From Desulfuromonadales bacterium C00003107 (lineage in GTDB: Bacteria; Desulfobacterota; Desulfuromonadia; Desulfuromonadales; Syntrophotaleaceae), in the NCBI GenBank assembly GCA_001751225.1, contig MAXT01000034.1, positions 1 to 21,486 of the forward strand: a DNA stretch of 21,486 nt, given 5' to 3'. Both the position numbers and the translations under genes were made by a program. This document shows, piece after piece, positions 15,938-21,486 of the stretch (its first letter is position 1; every line of letters begins with the position of its first letter). Under the pieces are notes generated by a model. It saw only the letters and a program-made list of their open reading frames with translations, did not search any database and was not told the origin of the DNA.

Positions 15938-17484
15938 CTACTGCCGCCACGCCCTTCTGGTTGATCCAACTGCTGGTCATGCGCAGCGGCCGGCAGATCG
16001 ACCACCACTCGGGTATATTTCCCCTGCTCACTGAGAATCCTGATCTCTCCACCGTGGTCCTTGATGATCCCGTGGCTGATGCTCAGGCCGAGACCGGTGC
16101 CGGCGCCACTCGGCTTGGTAGAATAGAAGGGGTCCATAACCTTGGATAAGATCTCCGGAGCAATGCCAACACCCCGATCGAGAAAGGACAACCGCACAAA
16201 CTGCCCTTCTGGGGAAGAGCAAACCTCCGATTCAATGTGAAAGGTTTTTTCTTGATCTGCGGCGGGGTATTTCTGATTCAGGGCGTAACGGGCATTGCTG
16301 ATGAGATTAAGCACCACCTGCTGAATCTGCTGCAGATGGGCGAGCACCGGCGGCAGATCGGGAGTCATATCGACCAGCAACTTGATACCGTCCCTGCTGA
16401 GCTGTGACTTGGTCAGGGCCAGAGAAGCTGCCAGAATATCTTCGATCGACACAGGGTTTTTGAACTCAGGCCGGGCCTTGGCAAAATCCAGTAGATTTTT
16501 GACAATATTGGCGACTCGTTCCCCTTCATCGATAATTTCTCGTACAATCTCCTGGTTCACCGTATCGTCAGCAAATTGATCTGCCAGTATCTGGGCATAA
16601 TTGATAATACCGTTGATGGGATTGTTGATCTCATGAGCCACCCCAGCAGCCAGTTCGCCCAGAGAGGCCAGCTGACCGGATCGACTGGCCTCTTCCCGCA
16701 ACTGAATCTGGAGGGTGATATCACTCGCCATCTTGATCACGCTGACGACCTGGCCATGGCGATTGGACACCGGGAACGCCCGCACCCCCCAGGTACGCTC
16801 ATCTTTGGTTCTGATGACCCCCTTCTCCACCTGACAGCTGCTAAAACATTTGTGCACCGGACAATCGTCGCCACGGGCGGTGCACTCGGGCCATAAGGTG
16901 CTGCAATGGTGATTCGCCAAATCTTTCGGGTTGCGGTTCAACAGCTTGGCGGTGCTAAGGTTGGACCAGACCACCTGCATACCTGGATTGAGCAAAGTCA
17001 AAGAATCGGGGATATTGTCTAGCAGAGCGCGAAACTCCTGCGACATCTCCCGGTTTTCCTGTTCGCTTTCTTTAAGGGCCTCTTCTGACTCGCGTCGCTT
17101 TTGGCGAATAGCCGCCTCGCGCAGTTCCCTCTCAATGGCGGGCACCAACCGTGCGAGATTGTCCTTCATCACATAGTCGTGGGCGCCGGCTTTCATCGCC
17201 GAGACCGCGGTCTCTTCGCCAATGGCACCGGAAACGATGATAAAGGGCAAATCCAGGGATTTTTTTTGCAACATGAAAAGTGCATCAATCGCAGTAAAGG
17301 AAGGTAGCGAATAGTCGGAGATCACCACATCCCAGCTCTCTTCGCTCAAAGCCTGGCTCAAGGCCGGAGCCGTATCGACCCAGCAGCAATGAAGTAGATA
17401 GCCCCCCTGGTGCAGATGTCGCTTTAACAGCAGCACATCATCTTCGCAATCTTCGACGATCAATACATTCAAAGGCCTGCTCAT
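15934..17484 (-). CDS. Hybrid REC-PAS-histidine kinase, first gene of the three-gene signalling operon
   Basis: A 516-residue protein with an N-terminal receiver domain (5-125; acidic E11-D12, phospho-acceptor D57 in ISDYSLP, K107 in MKD). A linker coiled coil (about 126-148) leads to a PAS domain (about 149-260) with cysteines C194, C201, C208, C213 and C217. The NtrB-type kinase core follows, with H284 in GVAHEINNPINGIINYAQ, N393/N397 (VLNLISNARYAL) and GTGLGLSISHGII. No membrane segments, so it is cytoplasmic. The PAS-kinase half is clearly paralogous to the next gene. The receiver suggests it is itself controlled by phosphorylation. The start at 17484 has AAGGAG 8 bases upstream (17493-17498); an in-frame GTG at 17526 would lie at or before the predicted transcription start and is rejected. 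Confidence 0.93.
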   Translation of the reverse strand: MSRPLNVLIVEDCEDDVLLLKRHLHQGGYLLHCCWVDTAPALSQALSEESWDVVISDYSLPSFTAIDALFMLQKKSLDLPFIIVSGAIGEETAVSAMKAGAHDYVMKDNLARLVPAIERELREAAIRQKRRESEEALKESEQENREMSQEFRALLDNIPDSLTLLNPGMQVVWSNLSTAKLLNRNPKDLANHHCSTLWPECTARGDDCPVHKCFSSCQVEKGVIRTKDERTWGVRAFPVSNRHGQVVSVIKMASDITLQIQLREEASRSGQLASLGELAAGVAHEINNPINGIINYAQILADQFADDTVNQEIVREIIDEGERVANIVKNLLDFAKARPEFKNPVSIEDILAASLALTKSQLSRDGIKLLVDMTPDLPPVLAHLQQIQQVVLNLISNARYALNQKYPAADQEKTFHIESEVCSSPEGQFVRLSFLDRGVGIAPEILSKVMDPFYSTKPSGAGTGLGLSISHGIIKDHGGEIRILSEQGKYTRVVVDLPAAAHDQQLDQPEGRGGSR

Positions 17485-17528
17485 CGATACTGCTCCTTGG
17501 GAAAAACCATCTGCGCCATAACACACTC

Positions 17529-17556
17529 TTATCGGCCCTTGCCAGCCGAGCCTTTA
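17529..17556 (-). promoter_or_regulatory. Sigma-28 (FliA)-type promoter match of the kinase/regulator operon
   Basis: On the minus strand TAAA (17556-17553), a 16-base spacer and GCCGATAA (17536-17529). The -10 element matches the FliA consensus at 8 of 8 positions and the -35 core at 4 of 4; the spacer is one base longer than the common 15. The start would be near 17521, giving a ~37-base leader with AAGGAG before the ATG at 17484. A perfect TTGACA overlaps just upstream but has no -10 box at suitable spacing. Confidence 0.6.
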
Positions 17557-17725
17557 GCCACATGTCAAAAGCTAAACAATCTCGAATATTTTCATTCGGA
17601 GCGCAAGCATGCTGGACAAATAGTGCCATTATTTATAGCACAGCTGCCAATCCGGAGCCAAAACTTCCCGGCGCAACGTCTTTCAGCAAAAGCGAACTCG
17701 GCAAACTGCTTCATGCTCTAGGCCA

Positions 17726-19375
17726 CTATTGGCCAAGCCGACCACCGCGCTCTTTGCAGTAGTTGATCAAGCCGTTGGTCGAAGCATCGTGACCATTCAC
17801 TGCTCCCGAGCCTTCAAGTTCCGGCAGAATCGCTCCCGCCAGTTGCTTGCCCAATTCCACCCCCCATTGATCGAAGGAGTTGATATCCCAGACGGCTCCC
17901 TGGACAAAAACCTTGTGCTCATAAAGAGCAATCAGGGATCCAAGGGTTCGCGGGGTCAACTTACGGTACAAAAATGAGTTACTCGGTCGATTGCCGGGAA
18001 ATAGCCGATGGGGCAGCTGTCGCTCAATGTCGCCAGCCTCAAGACCGGCGGCCTGCATCTCTTGCCGGGCCTCCAGTTCGGTGCGGCCCTTCATCAGAGC
18101 CTCGGGCTGAGCAAAGAAGTTCGAGAGCAGGATCGCATGATGCCGGCCCAGGGGATTATGATTTTCCACCGCCGCCAGAAAATCAGCCGGTACCAGATGT
18201 GTTCCCTGATGAATAAGTTGATAAAAGGCATGCTGACCGTTGGTGCCCGGCTCGCCCCAGATAACCGGCCCGGTGGACCATTGCACCGGTTGGCCGTTGC
18301 AGCGCACGCCCTTGCCGTTGCTCTCCATATCTCCCTGTTGTAGATAGGCGGGAAAACGGTGCAGGTATTGGTCGTATGGCAGAACGGCGTGGCTTTCAGC
18401 GCCAAAAAAATTGGTATACCAAACACCAAGCAGCCCCATAATGACCGGAATGTTGCTTTCCAATGGCTCCTGGCAAAAATGCTCATCCACCCGATGGGCT
18501 CCGGCGAGCAGTTCTTCAAACTGTTCCATGCCGATATACAGGGCAATGGACAGACCAATGGCCGACCACAGAGAGTAACGTCCGCCGACCCAGTCCCAAA
18601 GCTCGAACATGTTTTGCGGGTCGATGCCGAACTGACGCACCCGCTCGACAGGACTGGACAGAGCGACAAAGTGCTTGGCGACTGCCTGTTCATCACCGGC
18701 GGCGCGCAGCAACCAATCGCGGGCCGAATGGGCATTAGTCAAGGTCTCCTGAGTGGAAAAGGTTTTTGAGGCGATGAGAAACAGGGTCGTTTCAGGGGTG
18801 AGGTCTTTGAGGGTTTCCGTCAGATGGGAAGCATCGACGTTGGATACGAAATGAACCCTCAGGCCCTTTTGAGCATAGGGCTTAAGCGCCTCGGTGACCA
18901 TCAACGGACCGAGATCCGAACCGCCGATACCGATGTTGACCACATCACGAACCGGCAGGCCGCTATAACCGAGCCAAGCGCCGCTATGCACCTGCGCGCA
19001 AAAACGCCCCATCTGCTGCAAAACACCTCGCACCTGCGGCATGACATCCTGCCCAGCTACTGACATCGACCGGGAGGAGCGATTGCGCAACGCAACATGC
19101 ATAACTGCTCTATTCTCGGTGCAATTGATCGGCTGCCCGGAGAACATGTCCGAGCGCTTTTCTTCCAGGCCCGCCTCCCGAGCCAGGGCAAAGAGCAGCG
19201 GTAGCGTCTGGTCGGTGATACGGTTTTTTGAGAAATCGAACAGAATATCGTCCAGAGACAAGGAAAAGCGCTCGAAACGATCGGGCTCAGCCTCAAACAG
19301 ATGACGCATCTGCAGCAGGGAAACCTCCTGCCAGTGTTTCTGCAGCGCTCCCCAGGACTTGGTCTGATTCAGCAA
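17726..19375 (-). CDS. pgi: Glucose-6-phosphate isomerase
   Basis: A 549-residue phosphoglucose isomerase, the same length as the E. coli enzyme. It interconverts glucose-6-phosphate and fructose-6-phosphate. Visible landmarks: [11 protein letters not shown] (148-158), the signature [12 protein letters not shown] (263-274), catalytic Glu in GDMESNGKG (E351), catalytic His in NGQHAFYQ (H382) and the second signature with [11 protein letters not shown] (K510). I place the start at TTG 19375 because a perfect AAAGGAGG (19383-19390) sits 7 bases upstream. A GTG at 19402 would encode that ribosome site inside the protein, has no site of its own and lies only ~19 bases from the predicted transcription start. 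The sigma-70 promoter upstream is separate from ispG, so it is probably monocistronic. Confidence 0.95.
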   Translation of the reverse strand: MLNQTKSWGALQKHWQEVSLLQMRHLFEAEPDRFERFSLSLDDILFDFSKNRITDQTLPLLFALAREAGLEEKRSDMFSGQPINCTENRAVMHVALRNRSSRSMSVAGQDVMPQVRGVLQQMGRFCAQVHSGAWLGYSGLPVRDVVNIGIGGSDLGPLMVTEALKPYAQKGLRVHFVSNVDASHLTETLKDLTPETTLFLIASKTFSTQETLTNAHSARDWLLRAAGDEQAVAKHFVALSSPVERVRQFGIDPQNMFELWDWVGGRYSLWSAIGLSIALYIGMEQFEELLAGAHRVDEHFCQEPLESNIPVIMGLLGVWYTNFFGAESHAVLPYDQYLHRFPAYLQQGDMESNGKGVRCNGQPVQWSTGPVIWGEPGTNGQHAFYQLIHQGTHLVPADFLAAVENHNPLGRHHAILLSNFFAQPEALMKGRTELEARQEMQAAGLEAGDIERQLPHRLFPGNRPSNSFLYRKLTPRTLGSLIALYEHKVFVQGAVWDINSFDQWGVELGKQLAGAILPELEGSGAVNGHDASTNGLINYCKERGGRLGQ

Positions 19376-19382
19376 GGGCCTG

Positions 19383-19390
19383 CCTCCTTT
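19383..19390 (-). promoter_or_regulatory. Ribosome binding site deciding the pgi start
   Basis: AAAGGAGG on the minus strand, an excellent anti-16S match, 7 bases before TTG at 19375. It supports TTG rather than the upstream GTG (19402). Confidence 0.75.
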
Positions 19391-19427
19391 AATAAGGGAC
19401 ACGAAAGAAAACTTAATGACGGTCTAT

Positions 19428-19456
19428 TTAATAATTGCTAACCCGGCTCTTGTCAA
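19428..19456 (-). promoter_or_regulatory. Sigma-70-type promoter of pgi
   Basis: On the minus strand a perfect TTGACA -35 (19456-19451), a 17-base spacer and TATTAA -10 (19433-19428; 4 of 6). The predicted start is near 19421, about 46 bases before the TTG codon. Confidence 0.6.
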
Positions 19457-19533
19457 CTGCGAGAGCCATTCCGTTTTCACCTCAACTCTGGATCAATCAG
19501 CATCACAGACCGGCAGAAAGCTGCCAATATGCA

Positions 19534-19572
19534 TAAAGCCGGATCTCAGCATCTCACTGAAAACCGGCTTTA
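19534..19572 (-). terminator. Hairpin downstream of ispG
   Basis: Arms TAAAGCCGG (19534-19542) and CCGGCTTTA (19564-19572) form a 9-bp stem, with a smaller TCAG/CTGA stem inside the loop. It lies 41 bases after the ispG stop on the minus strand and before the pgi promoter. The T-run after the stem is short, so termination may be partial. Confidence 0.55.
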
Positions 19573-19612
19573 AATATCCCCACTATCATAACTTATCAAA
19601 CCCTGGCTGCAG

Positions 19613-20692
19613 TTACGCATCAGAAGACTGATCGGCCTCATCTTCGACAAGACTCCAGGCCTCTGCCACCAAGGCGTCAGCAAGTTCGTCCTGCGCCACC
19701 TTGCGCACCACCTCGCCACGACGAAAGAGCAGGCCCTGGCCCTTGCCACCAGCGATACCGACATCAGCTTCACGAGCTTCACCAGGCCCGTTTACCACAC
19801 AACCCATCACCGCCACCACAATTTTTTTCGGCAGATCGCGCAACCGCCGCTCCACCTCCTCGGCAATGGGTATCAGATCGATCTGGCAGCGGCCACAGGT
19901 CGGACAACTGATAAAGACCGGACCTCGCTCCCGTAAATCCAGAGAGCGCAAAATCTCCCAACCGACCCGGACCTCTTCTACCGGATCCCCGGTCAGGGAG
20001 ACCCGTAGCGTATCGCCAATCCCGTCGTAGAGCAGGGCACCGAGACCAACAGCACTCTTGATGGTGCCGCCCCAGGTCGTGCCCGCCTCGGTGATACCGA
20101 TATGCAAGGGATAATCGACCTGATTCCTCAGTAGACGATAAGCATCCACCGTGCGCCGAACATCCGAAGCCTTAAGACTGACCTTGATTTCCTCAAAGCC
20201 AAGTTCCTCAAGAATACGAATGTGCCCCAGAGCACTTTCAACCATGGCCGGGGCACTGGCATGCCCATACTTAGCCAGCAGTTCCTTTTCCAGGGAACCG
20301 CCGTTAACGCCGATGCGAATCGGCACCCGACGCTCGGCGCAGGCCCGGACCACTTCTTCCACTTTCCAGCGCTCACCAATGTTCCCCGGATTAAGACGCA
20401 GGGCATCCACGCCGTTTTCAAGGGCCAACAAAGCCAGTCGGTAATCAAAATGAATATCGGCCACCAGCGGGATACGGCAGCCCTTGCGGACCTCCGCCAG
20501 AGCCCGAGCGGCATCTTCATCCGGCACGGCGCAACGCACAATATCACAACCGGCCGCCGTCAACCCTTCGATCTGAGCCAAGGTCGCCGCCACATCGCGG
20601 GTATCGGTACTACACATAGATTGAACGCTTATAGGCGCGCCGCCACCGACGGGAAGTTTTCCAACCAGAATTTGACGGGTCTGCTGAGGCAT
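19613..20692 (-). CDS. ispG: 4-hydroxy-3-methylbut-2-enyl diphosphate synthase IspG (GcpE)
   Basis: A 359-residue protein of the short bacterial IspG type. It converts ME-cPP to HMBPP in the MEP isoprenoid pathway, using a [4Fe-4S] cluster. The TIM-barrel opening ISVQSMCSTDTRD (21-33), ADIHFDYRLAL, RLNPGNIG and GGSLEKELL are present. The cluster ligands are C263 and C266 (CPTCGRC), C298 (MGCVVNGPGEA) and E305 in the same block. The acidic C-terminal tail is not conserved. ATG at 20692 has AAAGGA 5 bases upstream. It is transcribed alone from its own promoter, divergent from the RNA methyltransferase gene. Isoprenoid precursors made here would also feed the quinone side chain used by UbiE. Confidence 0.96.
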   Translation of the reverse strand: MPQQTRQILVGKLPVGGGAPISVQSMCSTDTRDVAATLAQIEGLTAAGCDIVRCAVPDEDAARALAEVRKGCRIPLVADIHFDYRLALLALENGVDALRLNPGNIGERWKVEEVVRACAERRVPIRIGVNGGSLEKELLAKYGHASAPAMVESALGHIRILEELGFEEIKVSLKASDVRRTVDAYRLLRNQVDYPLHIGITEAGTTWGGTIKSAVGLGALLYDGIGDTLRVSLTGDPVEEVRVGWEILRSLDLRERGPVFISCPTCGRCQIDLIPIAEEVERRLRDLPKKIVVAVMGCVVNGPGEAREADVGIAGGKGQGLLFRRGEVVRKVAQDELADALVAEAWSLVEDEADQSSDA

Positions 20693-20755
20693 AACTATCC
20701 TTTTTCAGCCACCGATGGCAGCTTAGTAATCGTTTTAATTACTTGGAGCGATTAA

Positions 20756-20784
20756 AGTGTACGACTGCCGATTGTTCAAGTCAA
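20756..20784 (-). promoter_or_regulatory. Sigma-70-type promoter of ispG
   Basis: On the minus strand TTGACT (20784-20779; 5 of 6), a 17-base spacer and TACACT (20761-20756; 4 of 6), about 57 bases before the ispG ATG after allowing for the start point. Confidence 0.6.
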
Positions 20785-20816
20785 GACAGGGTATCCGAGT
20801 CCCATTCGTAGCGGCG

Positions 20817-20845
20817 TTGACAGCAACGCGGCGACAGAGTAAGGT
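20817..20845 (+). promoter_or_regulatory. Possible sigma-70 promoter of the RNA methyltransferase gene
   Basis: A perfect TTGACA (20817-20822) and, 17 bases on, TAAGGT (20840-20845), a poor -10 (3 of 6). It would give a leader of about 40 bases before the ATG at 20891. Confidence 0.35.
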
Positions 20846-20890
20846 GCGCGAAGACAGCTTAAAAGATATAACTTCAACCGGAAATTAGCC

Positions 20891-21486
20891 ATGGCCAAAC
20901 GCCCCATCGGAAATAAACGCCCGTCCCGCCGCCGACAGCCCCTGCCAAAAATCCAGGTCACCATCAGCCAACTCAATGACGAAGGGGTAGGAATCTGCCT
21001 CCACGAGGGCAAAGAATTGATGGTCGCCGGCGCCCTGGCTGGTGAAAAAGTCCTTGTCACCATCGAACATTCCGGCCAGCGGCGCAGTATCGGCCAATTA
21101 AGCCGCGTGCTGGAAAAAAGCCCGCGGCGAAGAACATCCCCCTGCAAACTGGCGGACCGTTGTCAAAGTTGTGCTCTGATCCATATGAATTACGGCGCTC
21201 AGCTTCGCTACAAACAAGCCCGACTGAAGCAGGCTCTGGCCGGCTATACAGCGTTGGAAAATCTTCAGCCGCTACCGATCTGGGACGCTGAACATCCCCT
21301 TGGCTACCGCACCAACGCCAAGTTAGCTCTGAGCAAAGAACGGGGCCAGGTCCACATCGGCCTATACCGACGCGGCACCCATCAGGTTGTCGACATCGTA
21401 GACTGCCCTCTTCACCACCCCCTGATCAACCAGATTGTTCGCGTGGTGAAAGACGAAATACAACGGCAAAAGATCTATATTTATGA
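20891..21486 (+). CDS. TRAM-domain RNA (uracil-C5-)-methyltransferase, RlmD/RumA-TrmA family (3' end outside the window)
   Basis: The frame is open from ATG 20891 to the window end (198 codons). After a basic N-terminus, residues ~18-75 form a TRAM RNA-binding domain (VTISQLNDEGVGI, GALAGEKVLV). Cysteines C85, C91 and C94 (C-x5-C-x2-C), with C172 in VDIVDCPLHH, match the four ligands of the RumA [4Fe-4S] cluster. YRTNAKLAL (139-147) is also typical. The SAM-binding and catalytic part lies beyond the window, so the target (rRNA or tRNA m5U) cannot be told. The usual CGGC is CQSC here. The ribosome site is weak; an in-frame stop at 20840 excludes a much longer N-terminus. Confidence 0.88.
   Translation, partial: MAKRPIGNKRPSRRRQPLPKIQVTISQLNDEGVGICLHEGKELMVAGALAGEKVLVTIEHSGQRRSIGQLSRVLEKSPRRRTSPCKLADRCQSCALIHMNYGAQLRYKQARLKQALAGYTALENLQPLPIWDAEHPLGYRTNAKLALSKERGQVHIGLYRRGTHQVVDIVDCPLHHPLINQIVRVVKDEIQRQKIYIY

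Noticed and set aside
17485..17526. GTG at 17526 as start of the hybrid kinase
   Set aside because: No ribosome site, and it lies at or upstream of the predicted transcription start; the conserved receiver begins right after the ATG at 17484.
17613..17628. TGGCAC on the minus strand before the kinase operon as a sigma-54 -24 element
   Set aside because: The -12 half is GTCC rather than TTGC; the invariant GC is missing.

Overview
The window reads as an ordinary chromosomal segment of a moderately GC-rich, Gram-negative, anaerobic-type bacterium. It is most like the Desulfuromonadia (Desulfuromonas/Pelobacter/Geobacter lineage). That placement is inference from gene content: multi-PAS histidine kinases of the NtrB type, a MEDS-domain kinase, a MenG/UbiE methyltransferase, a large AsmA-family protein and a sigma-54 regulator. 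I see no mobile element, CRISPR array, tRNA or rRNA.

Left part (1-8460): the 3' end of an RluA-family pseudouridine synthase gene; a 1068-residue AsmA-family envelope protein; ubiE/menG, convergent with and overlapping asmA; a MutT-like Nudix hydrolase gene; a soluble MEDS-PAS3 histidine kinase gene, convergent with and overlapping the Nudix gene; and trmO, divergent from the kinase. Two hairpins separate trmO from the next block.

Central part (8617-17556), all on the minus strand, holds the most interesting material. A three-gene operon with 4-nt ATGA overlaps encodes a REC-PAS-histidine kinase, a membrane PAS3-histidine kinase and an NtrC-type REC-PAS-AAA+-Fis regulator. It starts behind a site matching a sigma-28 (FliA) promoter and ends at a strong intrinsic terminator. 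Immediately beyond is a second minus-strand operon: a small six-cysteine protein, CheW, and a chemoreceptor with a large periplasmic sensor. It is preceded by a -24/-12 (sigma-54) promoter match, the kind of promoter the adjacent regulator should act on. My reading is a self-contained regulatory cascade: sigma-28, then paired kinases and the NtrC-like regulator, then sigma-54, then a dedicated chemoreceptor/CheW set. The gene calls are firm; the wiring is inference.

Right part (17726-21486): pgi (glucose-6-phosphate isomerase, probably from a TTG start), ispG/gcpE (MEP isoprenoid pathway), each with a recognisable sigma-70 promoter, and divergently the 5' part of a TRAM-domain RNA uracil-C5 methyltransferase gene that runs off the window.
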